A DNA stretch of 64,000 bases from Pseudonocardia sp. T1-2H (GTDB lineage Bacteria; Actinomycetota; Actinomycetes; Mycobacteriales; Pseudonocardiaceae), in assembly GCF_038039215.1 (NCBI RefSeq), contig NZ_JBBPCL010000001.1:3100001-3164000 (forward strand), given 5' to 3'. The notes under the pieces are model-generated. The model did no database searches. It saw nothing but the letters and a program-made list of their open reading frames with translations, and was not told where the DNA came from. The position numbers were made by a program, and so were the translations under genes. Positions 1 through 10,593 of the stretch are shown piece by piece. Within the stretch, counting starts at the first letter, position 1. Every line of letters begins with the position of its first letter.

Positions 1-683
1 GCTGCCAGCAGGCCGTCCTCGCGGGTGGCGTCGCCGCCGATCAGGATCGTGCAGCGCTCGCCCCCGGTCGTCGACCCCAGCGCCTTGGCCGCGGCCTCCA
101 GCGCGTCGGCGTCCAGCGCGCCGCGGCCGAGCGGGGTGCCCGGGGTGACCCCGGCGGGCGCGCAGCCCTCGTCCTCGGTCCAGGAGACGTCCGCCGGCAG
201 GATCAGCGTGGCAACCTGCCCGGCCGCCTGTATCCCGCCGCCGACGGCCGCGGCGACGGCGTCCGCCGCGTCCGGTCCGACCTCCGCCGGGCTCGCGCTG
301 CGCCGCACCCAGCCGGAGACGGCCCCGGCGACCGCGTCGATGTCCGACTCCAGCGGTGCGTCCAGCGGCTTGTGGAACGTCGCGTGGTCCCCGACCACGT
401 TCACCACCGGCGAGCCGGCGCGGCGGGCGTTGTGCAGGTTCGCCACGCCGTTGCCGAGCCCCGGGCCGAGGTGCAGCAGCGTCGCCGCCGGCTTCCCGGC
501 CATCCGGGCGTAGCCGTCCGCCGCGCCCGTCGCCACGCCCTCGAACAGGGTCAGCACCCCGCGCATCTGCGGGACCGCGTCCAAGGCCGCGACGAAATGC
601 ATCTCGGACGTGCCGGGGTTGGCGAAGCAGACGTCCACACCGCCGTCGACGAGTGTGCGCAGGAGCGCTTCCGCGCCGTTCAT
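1..683 (-). CDS. Thiamine-diphosphate enzyme, acetolactate synthase / benzoylformate decarboxylase-like (3' part outside window)
   Basis: Reading leftwards from the ATG at 683, the protein opens MNGAEALLRTLVDGGVDVCF and continues with ANPGTSEMHF and FEGVATGAADGYARM. This is the standard start of a ThDP-dependent 2-oxo-acid enzyme; the Glu of FEGVATG is the residue that activates the cofactor in this family. About 227 residues are present and the ThDP pyrophosphate-binding half lies beyond position 1. The start overlaps the stop of the FAD oxidase upstream (ATGA), so the two are translated together. Acetolactate-synthase-like and benzoylformate-decarboxylase-like proteins cannot be told apart from this half. 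An oxidase plus a decarboxylase suggests handling of a 2-hydroxy or 2-oxo acid, which is inference. Confidence 0.8.
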   Translation of the reverse strand, partial: MNGAEALLRTLVDGGVDVCFANPGTSEMHFVAALDAVPQMRGVLTLFEGVATGAADGYARMAGKPAATLLHLGPGLGNGVANLHNARRAGSPVVNVVGDHATFHKPLDAPLESDIDAVAGAVSGWVRRSASPAEVGPDAADAVAAAVGGGIQAAGQVATLILPADVSWTEDEGCAPAGVTPGTPLGRGALDADALEAAAKALGSTTGGERCTILIGGDATREDGLLA

Positions 684-2062
684 GTCGTGTCCTCCGGGGA
701 CGGGGAGATCTCGGGGTTGAGGATGCCGTGCGGGTCGAACGCCGCCTTCACCCGCGCGAGCAGGGCGAGCGTCACCGGGTCGGTGAGCTCCCGGTGGTGG
801 CGGCGCTTGCTCCGCCCGATGCCGTGCTCACCCGAGATCAGGCCGCCCAGCTCCCGCCCGGCCCGGAAGACCTCGCCCAGCAGGCGGTGACGGGTGTCGT
901 CGTCGGGCTCGAAGACGGACAGGTGGACGTTCCCGTCCCCGGCGTGGCCGCAGCCCGCCAGCCGGGAGCCGTACCGCTCGGCGATCTCCCCGGCCCGCCG
1001 CAGGAACTCGGGCATCGCGGCGCGGGGCACGACGACGTCGACGATGTCCGCGGCACCCATCGCGCGCACCGTCCAGAACGCGCGCTCCCGCGCCTCGACG
1101 AGCCGGCGCGCGGCCGGCCCCGGCAGCACGTAGGCGTCGGTCGCGCCGAGGCCGGCGAGCAGCGTGCCCAGCCGCTCGACGTCGGTGTCGAGCCGGTCCT
1201 TCGCGCCGTTCTCCAGCATCACCAGGAGGTAGGCGTCCGAGCCCGCGCGGACCCCGTCGGGGAGCCCGAGCTCGAGGTCCTCGGCCCGGGTGATCGCGTT
1301 CATCGTGGCCGTGTCCAGGTACTCCAGGATCAGCGGCCCGACCCCGGACGCGACGACCTTCGGGACCGCCGCCGCCACCTCGTCGACCGTGGGGAACGGC
1401 GCCAGGACGGTGGCCTGGTGGGGGAGCCGGGGGTAGAGGCGCAACGTGGCCTCGGTGACGAGCGCGAGGGTGCCCTCGGACCCGACGATCAGCTGGGTGA
1501 GGTCGTAGCCGGTGCTGGCCTTGGCGAGCTTGCCGCCGGTGCGCAGCACCTCGCCGGACGGCAGGACGGCCTCGAGCCCCAGGACCTGCTGCCGGGTCGC
1601 GCCGTAGCGCACCGCCCGCATGCCGCCCGCGTTCGTCGCGACGTTGCCACCGAGGCTGGAGCCGTTCTCGCCGGGCTGCACCGGGTACGTGAGCCCGTGC
1701 GCGGCCGCGGCCCGGTCCAGCTCGGCGAGGGTCACCCCGGGCTGGACGACGGCCACGTGGTTCTCCGTGTCGATCTCCAGTACTCGGTTCATCCGGGCGA
1801 AGGAGACGACCAGGGCGCCCTCGGCCGGGACCGCGGCGCCGGACAGGCCGGTGCCGCTGCCCCGCGCGGTGACGGACACGCCGTGCTCGGCCGCGAGCCG
1901 CAGGATCGCCGAGACCTCCGCCGTCGAACCCGGGCGGACGACCGCGCACGGGCGCCGCCAGGTGATCGACAACGCCTCGTCGTGCGAGTGGTCCGTCAGC
2001 GCGTCGTCCCCCGTGAGGACGTGCGCGGCCCCGACGACGGCGGCCAGGGCGGCCGCGAGCAT
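680..2062 (-). CDS. FAD-binding oxidase, GlcD / D-lactate dehydrogenase family
   Basis: About 460 residues. The N-terminal PCMH-type FAD domain shows RPGSTAEVSAILRLA, the VTARGSGTGLSGAAVP loop, and GENGSSLGGNVATNAGG. The C-terminal FAD-oxidase domain ends with CGHAGDGNVHLSVFEPDD and GEHGIGRSKR, the usual substrate-site signatures of GlcD and D-lactate dehydrogenases. Family members oxidise 2-hydroxy acids to 2-oxo acids; the actual substrate cannot be read. The ATG at 2062 lies two bases after the OsmC stop, and the stop overlaps the next start, so this is the middle gene of a three-gene operon. Confidence 0.9.
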   Translation of the reverse strand: MLAAALAAVVGAAHVLTGDDALTDHSHDEALSITWRRPCAVVRPGSTAEVSAILRLAAEHGVSVTARGSGTGLSGAAVPAEGALVVSFARMNRVLEIDTENHVAVVQPGVTLAELDRAAAAHGLTYPVQPGENGSSLGGNVATNAGGMRAVRYGATRQQVLGLEAVLPSGEVLRTGGKLAKASTGYDLTQLIVGSEGTLALVTEATLRLYPRLPHQATVLAPFPTVDEVAAAVPKVVASGVGPLILEYLDTATMNAITRAEDLELGLPDGVRAGSDAYLLVMLENGAKDRLDTDVERLGTLLAGLGATDAYVLPGPAARRLVEARERAFWTVRAMGAADIVDVVVPRAAMPEFLRRAGEIAERYGSRLAGCGHAGDGNVHLSVFEPDDDTRHRLLGEVFRAGRELGGLISGEHGIGRSKRRHHRELTDPVTLALLARVKAAFDPHGILNPEISPSPEDTT

Positions 2063-2064
2063 CC

Positions 2065-2574
2065 TCAGGCCCCGGTGGAGACGCTGACCTCGGTGGCCGG
2101 GTTGCCCTTGATCGTCTGCAGGACGACGCAGTAGCGCTCGGTGAGCTTGATCAGCGACGCCACCTGGTCCTGGTCGGCGGAGGTGTCCAGCGCGAAGGAC
2201 AGCCGGATGTCCCGGAAGCCGACCGGGGCCTGCTTGTCCACGCCGAGCGTGCCGCGGAAGTCCAGGTCGCCCTCGGCGTGCACCGTCCCGGAGACCTCGA
2301 GCCCCATCGACGTCGCGACCGCGCGCAGGGTCACCCCGGCGCACGCGACGAGCGCCTCCAGGAGCATGTCGCCCGAGCAGAGCTGCGTGCCGTCGCCGCC
2401 CGTGGCGGGGTGCAGGCCGGCCTCGGCCAGCACGGTCGCGGTCTGCACGCGGCAGGCGACGCCGGTGCCGTCGAGCTCGCCGTCCGCCTTCAGGGTCACG
2501 ACCGCGGATGCCGGGTCCTCGCGGTACCGCTGCTTCAACGGGCCCTGCACGTCCTTGAGCTTCGTGGCGTCCAT
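2065..2574 (-). CDS. OsmC family protein
   Basis: 169 residues beginning MDATKLKDVQGPLKQRY. It has the OsmC/Ohr fold pattern, including the CSGDMLLEALVACAGVTLRA stretch with the conserved cysteine and the late Cys in TERYCVVLQTI. These two cysteines form the peroxidatic pair in OsmC/Ohr proteins, which reduce organic hydroperoxides. First gene of the OsmC, FAD oxidase, TPP enzyme operon. An oxidase that makes hydrogen peroxide next to a peroxide-handling protein is a sensible pairing, though this is inference. Confidence 0.85.
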   Translation of the reverse strand: MDATKLKDVQGPLKQRYREDPASAVVTLKADGELDGTGVACRVQTATVLAEAGLHPATGGDGTQLCSGDMLLEALVACAGVTLRAVATSMGLEVSGTVHAEGDLDFRGTLGVDKQAPVGFRDIRLSFALDTSADQDQVASLIKLTERYCVVLQTIKGNPATEVSVSTGA

Positions 2575-2668
2575 GGCCCCATCGTGACCCCGGGAGGGGG
2601 CGGAACTCCAGCCGGGCCCGATGATCGCCCGCCCCGACGGCCCGGGTGCCCCTCGGTAGGCTCGGCGT

Positions 2669-3298
2669 GTGGCAATCCCGGGGACCGGCGAGCAGGACCG
2701 GACCGATCGCGTCCTGACCGTCCCGAACCTGCTCAGCGTGCTGCGCCTCGCCGGCGTGCCGCTGTTCCTGTGGCTGCTGCTCGGCCCGCAGGCGGACGGG
2801 TGGGCGATCGTCGTGCTCGCCGTGGGCGGGGCGACGGACTGGGCGGACGGCAAGCTCGCCCGGCTGCTGAACCAGTACAGCCGGGTGGGGGAGCTGCTGG
2901 ACCCCGCCGTCGACCGGCTCTACATCCTCGCCGCGCTGCTCGCCCTCGGCGCCCGCGGCGTCGTGCCGTGGTGGGCGGTGGCGGTGCTGATCGGCCGGGA
3001 CCTGGTGCTCGGGGTGTGCGTCGTGGTGCTGCGCCGGTACGGCTACGGCCCGTTCCCGGTGACCTACCTGGGCAAGGCCGCGACGTTCCTGCTGCTCTAC
3101 GCGTTCCCGCTGCTGCTGCTCGGCCAGGCGGACAACGCCTGGGGTCACGTCGCGCTGCCCCTCGGTACGGCCTTCGCGGTCTGGGGCGTGGCGCTCTACC
3201 TCTGGTCCGGACTGCTCTACCTGGGCCGGTTCGTGCTCGCGATGCGGGCAGGGCCGGTCGTCGCGGGTGCCGGGACCGGGCGGGGGACGCCGCGTTAG
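2669..3298 (+). CDS. CDP-alcohol phosphatidyltransferase, membrane
   Basis: 209 residues from GTG at 2669. The signature D-x2-DG-x2-AR-x8-G-x3-D-x3-D is intact, from TDWADGKLAR to ELLDPAVDRLY, so the metal and CDP site is complete. Several hydrophobic segments follow (for example TFLLLYAFPLLLLG). The family joins a CDP-activated lipid to an alcohol such as glycerol-3-phosphate or inositol phosphate. The position ten bases before gcvH, with garA next, matches the place of pgsA2 in mycobacteria. Substrate unresolved. Confidence 0.85.
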   Translation: MAIPGTGEQDRTDRVLTVPNLLSVLRLAGVPLFLWLLLGPQADGWAIVVLAVGGATDWADGKLARLLNQYSRVGELLDPAVDRLYILAALLALGARGVVPWWAVAVLIGRDLVLGVCVVVLRRYGYGPFPVTYLGKAATFLLLYAFPLLLLGQADNAWGHVALPLGTAFAVWGVALYLWSGLLYLGRFVLAMRAGPVVAGAGTGRGTPR

Positions 3299-3307
3299 GC
3301 TGCCCGC

Positions 3308-3708
3308 GTGAGTGCCGAGACTTCCGTCCCCGAGGACCTCAGGTACACCGACGCCCACGAATGGGTGCGGGACCTGGGCGGCGGCGTGGTCCGGGTCGGG
3401 ATCACCGATCACGCCCAGGACCAGCTCGGCGATGTCGTGTTCGTGCAGCTCCCCACCGTGGGGGACACGATCGCGGCGGGCGCGGCCATCGGCGAGGTCG
3501 AGTCCACGAAGTCGGTCTCGGACATCTACGCGCCGGTGGCCGGTGAGGTCGTCGCTGTGAACGACGCGCTCGAGGCGAACCCCGAGTCGTCAACACGGGC
3601 GCCTACGACACGGGCTGGATCGTCGAGCTGAGGCTCGACGACGGGGCGGACGCGCTCGCCGATCTTCTCGACGCGGCCGCCTACCGGCAGCTGACCGGCG
3701 GGTCCTGA
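3308..3708 (+). CDS. gcvH: Glycine cleavage system H protein, broken by a one-base frameshift
   Basis: The lipoyl carrier of the glycine cleavage system. GTG at 3308; the N-terminal part shows YTDAHEWV and the lipoylation site [15 protein letters not shown]. The frame breaks after the Glu codon at 3584-3586. Normal sequence resumes one frame over from 3589 ([18 protein letters not shown]) and ends at the TGA at 3706-3708. One missing base, consistent with GAG CTC GTC having lost a C, restores a full-length protein of about 133 residues. Uncorrected, translation stops at 3631 with an aberrant tail. gcvP is intact 2.6 kb downstream, so an assembly error is as likely as a mutation. Confidence 0.88.
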
Positions 3709-3832
3709 CCCACCGGGTCAGGAGCGACACGATAGGTTCGTCCGACATCGTCCGGCGGTGCCGCCACGTGGCCGGCCGGACACGATCCCGGCGAACCGAC
3801 CGGGACAGACCATCGCAGGAGGAGACCCCGAG

Positions 3833-4285
3833 GTGACCACGAACGACGGGCCCGGCGTCCCGCCGGAGCGTTCCCCCGAGACCACGTCGGTCTTCCGGGC
3901 GGACTTCCTGGCCGACGTCGAGCCACCGGCCCAGGAAGCGCCGGTCTCCGGTGTCGACGCGCTGCCCCCGGGATCCGCGCTGCTCGTGGTCAAGCGCGGG
4001 CCGAACGCCGGATCCCGGTTCCTGCTGGACCGCCCGACGACGAGCGCCGGCCGCCACCCGGACAGCGACATCTTCCTCGACGACGTGACCGTCTCCCGGC
4101 GGCACGCGGAGTTCCGCCGGGACTCCGGCGAGTTCGTCGTCGTGGACGTCGGCAGCCTCAACGGCACCTACGTGAACCGCGAGCCGGTCGACACGGCCGT
4201 CCTCGCGAACGGTGACGAGGTCCAGATCGGCAAGTTCCGGCTGGTCTTCCTCACCGGTCCGCGCGAACCCGGCGCGGGGGGCTGA
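3833..4285 (+). CDS. garA: FHA-domain regulator GarA
   Basis: 150 residues. GTG at 3833 is chosen because of the GCAGGAGGAG ribosome site about ten bases upstream. The N-terminal motif ETTSVFRADFL is the phospho-acceptor threonine pair of mycobacterial GarA, phosphorylated by PknB and PknG. The C-terminal FHA domain is complete (SAGRHPDSDIFLDDVTVSRR, then SLNGTYVN). In mycobacteria unphosphorylated GarA binds 2-oxoglutarate dehydrogenase and glutamate dehydrogenase and steers 2-oxoglutarate use. The position after gcvH is conserved, and identity through the FHA core is very high. Confidence 0.95.
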   Translation: MTTNDGPGVPPERSPETTSVFRADFLADVEPPAQEAPVSGVDALPPGSALLVVKRGPNAGSRFLLDRPTTSAGRHPDSDIFLDDVTVSRRHAEFRRDSGEFVVVDVGSLNGTYVNREPVDTAVLANGDEVQIGKFRLVFLTGPREPGAGG

Positions 4286-4430
4286 CCTCCTCCGACGGTG
4301 CGGACGCCCGGCCAGGGCGGTCGCGCACCGGGGGACGAACGCCACCGAACGCCCCGTCCGGAGGCGCGCGTTCCCGAGGACTCGCGTGTAGCGTCGACCA
4401 TGTTGCGACCAGGGGTGAGGAGGCGGGCGC

Positions 4431-4907
4431 ATGAGTGAGATGCGCGTCGTGGGAGTCAGGGTCGAACTGCCCGCCAACCAGCCCATCCTCCTGCTGCGGG
4501 AGACGTCCGGTGACCGCTACCTGCCGATCTGGATCGGTTCGGTCGAGGCCACTGCGATCGCCCTCGAGCAGCAGGGGGTCAAGCCCGCCCGACCGCTCAC
4601 GCACGACCTGCTCAAGGACGTGATCGGCGCGCTGGGCCGGCGGCTGGAACAGGTGCGGATCACGGACCTTCAGGAAGGCACCTTCTACGCCGAGCTGATC
4701 TTCGACGGGGGCATCACCGTGTCCGCCCGGCCGAGCGACTCGGTCGCGCTCGCCCTGCGGGTCGGCGTGCCGATCCACGCGGACGAGAGCGTGCTGGCCG
4801 AGGCCGGTCTGGTGATCCCGGACGAGCAGGAGGACGAGGTCGAGAAGTTCCGCGAGTTCCTCGACTCCGTGTCCCCGGAGGACTTCCGGGGAGCCCAGCC
4901 GGGCTGA
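4431..4907 (+). CDS. Bifunctional nuclease family protein (DUF151)
   Basis: 158 residues from ATG at 4431, with a GGTGAGGAGG ribosome site just upstream. The whole length fits the DUF151 fold: RYLPIWIGSVEATAIA, RPLTHDLLKDVIGAL, then FYAELIF and ARPSDSVALALRVGVPI. Corresponds by position and sequence to the Rv1829 type of actinobacteria. Members were named for DNase/RNase activity in plants and Thermotoga; the bacterial role is unsettled. The MerR gene that sits between garA and this gene in mycobacteria is absent. Confidence 0.9.
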   Translation: MSEMRVVGVRVELPANQPILLLRETSGDRYLPIWIGSVEATAIALEQQGVKPARPLTHDLLKDVIGALGRRLEQVRITDLQEGTFYAELIFDGGITVSARPSDSVALALRVGVPIHADESVLAEAGLVIPDEQEDEVEKFREFLDSVSPEDFRGAQPG

Positions 4908-5010
4908 GTCCCCGGACCCTCGTCGAAGGAGCGCGGGACCCCCGGGGTGCGGCGATCAGGTGTTGATCGACGACACGCCGGGGGAGCAGGACCGGTGGCG
5001 GCGTGGCACG

Positions 5011-5039
5011 TTGACCCTGGGCGTGCGGCCGCTTACCGT
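5011..5039 (+). promoter_or_regulatory. SigA-type promoter of the MerR gene
   Basis: TTGACC at 5011-5016, a 17-base spacer and TACCGT at 5034-5039 give a near-consensus actinobacterial housekeeping promoter. It lies about 78 bases before the GTG of the MerR regulator and points at it. Confidence 0.6.
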
Positions 5040-5116
5040 CGGCGGAGACATCATCGAGGCGGTGGTCGTCGGCGCGGGGATCCTTCCCCGGTCGCCGCGA
5101 CCGGGGAAGGAGTGCC

Positions 5117-5695
5117 GTGGACGGGTCGTCCTCAGACGCCCCCGGACAGGGCGAGCTCTTCCCGGACCCGCTGGTCGGTGAGGGGCTCGACGGGATGCCG
5201 GACCAGCTGGTCGGGTTCCGCGGTCCCACGGCCTGTCAGGTCGTCGGCATCACCTACCGCCAGTTGGACTACTGGGCCCGCACCGGGCTCGTCGTGCCCT
5301 CCATCCGGGGTGCGGCCGGTTCCGGCAGCCAGCGGCTCTACTCCTTCAAGGACGTCCTCGTCCTGAAGGTCGTCAAGCGACTGCTCGACGCCGGTGTGTC
5401 CCTGCAGAACATCCGGGTCGCCGTGGAACACCTGCGGCGCCGCGGGATAAGAGATCTCGCCGGCATCACGCTCTTCAGCGACGGCACCACCGTGTACGAG
5501 TGCGCCTCGCCGGAGGAGGTCGTGGACCTCCTGCAGGGCGGCCAGGGGGTCTTCGGGATCGCGGTCTCCGGCGCGATGCGCGAGATCAGCGGCTCGATCA
5601 AGGACTTCCCGGTCGAGCGTGCGGACGGTGGCACGGTCGACGAGACGCCCGAGGACGAGCTCTCCCGCCGCCGGGCCCGCCGCGCCATCTCGTAA
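5117..5695 (+). CDS. MerR-family transcriptional regulator (Rv1830 type)
   Basis: 192 residues from GTG at 5117. The MerR helix-turn-helix begins QVVGITYRQLDYWARTGLV, followed by a wing (SGSQRLYSFKDVLVLKVV) and a coiled dimer helix. The C-terminal half (TTVYECASPEEVVDLLQGGQ) is the extension typical of the actinobacterial pair Rv1828/Rv1830. It has no effector cysteine cluster. The gene carries its own promoter. In mycobacteria this regulator sits between the bifunctional nuclease and gcvP, as here. Target genes are not visible. Confidence 0.85.
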   Translation: MDGSSSDAPGQGELFPDPLVGEGLDGMPDQLVGFRGPTACQVVGITYRQLDYWARTGLVVPSIRGAAGSGSQRLYSFKDVLVLKVVKRLLDAGVSLQNIRVAVEHLRRRGIRDLAGITLFSDGTTVYECASPEEVVDLLQGGQGVFGIAVSGAMREISGSIKDFPVERADGGTVDETPEDELSRRRARRAIS

Positions 5696-5699
5696 CGAA

Positions 5700-5930
5700 C
5701 CGCGGCCCCTCGATCGCGTCCGCGTTGCGGAACGGGTCGTGTTCGGCCGGCAGCTTCTCCAGTCTCGCCTGCTCGACACGGTTCACCACCGTCAGGCTCT
5801 CCTGCTTGTCGCGGACGCACTTCGCCGGCGTGAACGCGGACGTCGTCACGTACAGCACCGCGATGCCCAGGAAACCGCGCACCCACGGGCAGGTACACGA
5901 TGCCGCGGGAACTCTGCCCTGTGCTCGTCA
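5700..5930 (-). pseudogene. Unrecognised coding-like fragment, frame-broken, antisense between MerR gene and riboswitch
   Basis: On the minus strand an ATG at 5930 opens MTSTGQSSRGIVYLPVG. One frame over, sequence continues GFLGIAVLYVTTSAF and SLTVVNRVEQARLEKLPA until it runs into the 3' end of the MerR gene. Third codon positions across 5700-5880 are almost all G or C, as in true genes here, and the residues look protein-like rather than the Arg/Pro/Ala runs of shadow frames. There is no natural stop before the MerR gene. I do not recognise the family; it may be the N-terminal relic of a small gene with one frame break near 5890. Confidence 0.35.
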
Positions 5931-6013
5931 TGCCCGGAACTGTGTCGAGAATCCGCCCGGTGATCCTCGGTGGAACTACGGGAGTTGCCGTTAAGCTGAT
6001 CCCGTAGTCGCCG

Positions 6014-6240
6014 ATCCCGCGCGGGAGAGACCCGGCCCGGAGCACTCCGGAGCAGGGCGCCGAAGGAGCAAATCCTCCCCGGAACCTCTCAGGCACCCGG
6101 ACCGCGTGGGCGAGACGCCTCTGGAAAGCGATGCCGGTCGTCCGCGACCGGCCTCCGCCGACGGGGAAAGCCCTGCTCAGCCGGGGTGAATCTCTCAGGC
6201 CCCCGGGTATCCGGGGATCGACAGAGGGGGAGGGCAGCAC
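6014..6240 (+). promoter_or_regulatory. Tandem glycine riboswitch upstream of gcvP
   Basis: Two glycine aptamers in series. Aptamer 1 shows GAAGGAGCAA (6062-6071), CTCTCAGG (6086-6093), CCGGACCGC (6097-6105) and CCTCTGGAAAGCG (6118-6130). Aptamer 2 shows GACGGGGAAAGCC (6160-6172), TCTCTCAGGC (6191-6200) and GACAGAGGGGG (6220-6230). These are the conserved core strings of the glycine riboswitch (Rfam gcvT class). The element ends about 50 bases before the gcvP start, so glycine should switch on glycine decarboxylase. No oxidative T protein (gcvT) gene follows. Confidence 0.92.
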
Positions 6241-6286
6241 GCCCGTAGTCGTCCTGCCCCACCGTCCCGCCCCCGGAGGCCGTCCT

Positions 6287-9163
<2,877 letters not shown>

Positions 9164-9177
9164 TCCCGCCGCCGACC

Positions 9178-9230
9178 CGCACGAACGGCACTTTCGGGCG
9201 CTAGGTCCGCACGAGAGCGCCGTTCGTGCG
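9178..9230. terminator. Bidirectional terminator-like inverted repeat between converging genes
   Basis: CGCACGAACGGC (9178-9189) pairs perfectly with GCCGTTCGTGCG (9219-9230) around a 29-base loop that itself can fold. It sits between gcvP and the converging gene and overlaps that gene's last codons. There is no T-run, as is common for high-GC actinobacteria. Confidence 0.5.
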
Positions 9231-10105
9231 TTCGGGGGTGGGCGCGGTGAGGTGCTCGCAGAGTTCGAGCAGGCGCTCCCGGAGCGGGGCCGCGCGTTCC
9301 GCGAATCCCGCCTGGGTCCGCGCGTACTCCGCCCGGCCCGCGGGCGTCTCGATCGCGACCGGGCGGTAGCCGTGGTCCGCGAGGTCGTAGGGGCTGGCGC
9401 GCATGTCCAGCTCACGAACCTCCGCGGCGAGCGCGAAACAGTCCCCGAGCAGCGACGACGGGGTGGCGGGCAGCAGCTTGTAGGCCCACTTGTAGAGGTC
9501 CATCGTCGCGTGCAGGCAGCCCGGCTGCTCCATCGCGACCTGGTCCTCGCGGGTCGGCGCCACCGCGTTGCGGGGTCGGGCGGCCGCGGTGAAGAAGCGG
9601 AACGCGTCATGGTGCGTGCAGTGCACGGACATCGACTCGACGACCTCGTCCGTCCCGGCCGGGCCGAGCCGTAGCGGCACGGCGTCGTGCCGCGGCCGGT
9701 CGGTGCGGTAGACCATGGCCCACTCGTGCAGCCCGAAGCAGCCGAGCCGGGCCGGGCGGGACGCAGTGGCGCGCGCCAGGCCGTGCACGAAGCCGGCGGT
9801 GTCTCGCAGCCGGCGGGGAGCAGCGCGGGATCGAGCACGATCCCGTCGCCGTCCGGGCGGTAGCCGGGCTGCTCCGCGAACGCGGCGGTGTCCCCGAGGA
9901 GCCGGACACCCGGGCCGGGATGCCACTGCTCGAGACGCGACGGCCGCAGCGAGTAGTAGGTGAACAGGAAGTCCTGGACGGGGTGCGACTCGCGCCGCCG
10001 GCGGCGCTCCCGGTGCGGGACGGTCCAGCGCTCCATCCGGGCACGGTGCTCCGCGGCGGCGGCCCGCCACACGGGCTCCGCGAGCGTCACGACGTCCCGG
10101 GGCAC
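9201..10105 (-). CDS. Conserved actinobacterial protein annotated as 3-methyladenine DNA glycosylase-like, one frame break
   Basis: The first third, from GTG at 10105, reads VPRDVVTLAEPVWRAAAAEH and VQDFLFTYYSLRPSRLEQW. Near 9808-9815 the frame shifts, and the rest reads LRDTAGFVHGLARA, CFGLHEWAMVYRTDRPRHD, MSVHCTHHDAFRFFTAAARP and ends NGALVRT. Joined, this is a full-length protein of about 300 residues of a family I know from actinobacterial genomes under the name 3-methyladenine DNA glycosylase. The enzymatic role is not demonstrated by any motif I can name. The break lies in a GC-rich GCCGGC stretch, so a sequence error is plausible. Confidence 0.6.
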
Positions 10106-10213
10106 GGCATCGATGGTACGGAAGCCCGGTGCGCGGCCGGCGGGCACGCGGGCCCACTCCGACTCGGCCTCGCCGCAGTTCCCCAGGATGCGCGGCTCCA
10201 GCCCTCCCTCCCC

Positions 10214-10331
10214 GCGAGTCGCGCTCTGAGACCTCGCGAGTCGCGCGCTGCGACCCCGCGAGTCGCGCTCTGCAACCCCGCGAGTCGCGCTGTGAGACCC
10301 CGCGAGTCGTGCGCTGCGACCTGGCGAGTCC
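10214..10331 (+). repeat. 22-bp tandem repeat array, forward orientation (5.4 copies)
   Basis: Five consecutive 22-base units (10214-10235, 10236-10257, 10258-10279, 10280-10301, 10302-10323) and the start of a sixth, all beginning GCGAGTCGYGC, where the second base after GTC varies between C and T. Units differ at a few positions (for example GCTCTGAGACC, GCGCTGCGACC). Period 22 is too short and spacer-free for CRISPR. It lies in the 490-base gap between the glycosylase-like gene and the downstream end of the CNNM operon. Confidence 0.85.
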
Positions 10332-10511
10332 AGGGGGGCGGGGCGGGCAATCCCCCTTCCTCGGGGGCGGACCGATGCCCGGAGCGCGATCCGGAGACAG
10401 GCTTGTCCCGGGCCCGGGCCCGGGCCCGGGCCGGACGGTCCTCGCCCGAGTCGCCTGGCGCTACAGCACGACGCGACCGGTCTCAGCTCGCGACCCGCCC
10501 GGTTCCGGACA

Positions 10512-10588
10512 GCGACTCACGCGGCTTCGGGGCGCGACTCGCGGGGTTCGAGAGCGCGACTCGCGCGGTCCGAGAGCGCGACTCGGGG
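10512..10588 (-). repeat. 22-bp tandem repeat array, inverted orientation (3.5 copies)
   Basis: Units GCGACTCACGCGGCTTCGG (10512-10533), then 10534-10555, 10556-10577 and a partial one are reverse complements of the unit in the array at 10214. The two arrays therefore face each other across about 180 bases, which contain degenerate copies and a GGGCCCGGGCCCGGGCCCGG run near 10410-10430. The block could fold into a long branched hairpin downstream of the CNNM genes. Confidence 0.8.
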
Positions 10589-10593
10589 CGAAC

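Noticed and set aside
10214..10588. CRISPR array
   Set aside because: Units are 22 bp with no unique spacers between them and no cas genes anywhere in the window.
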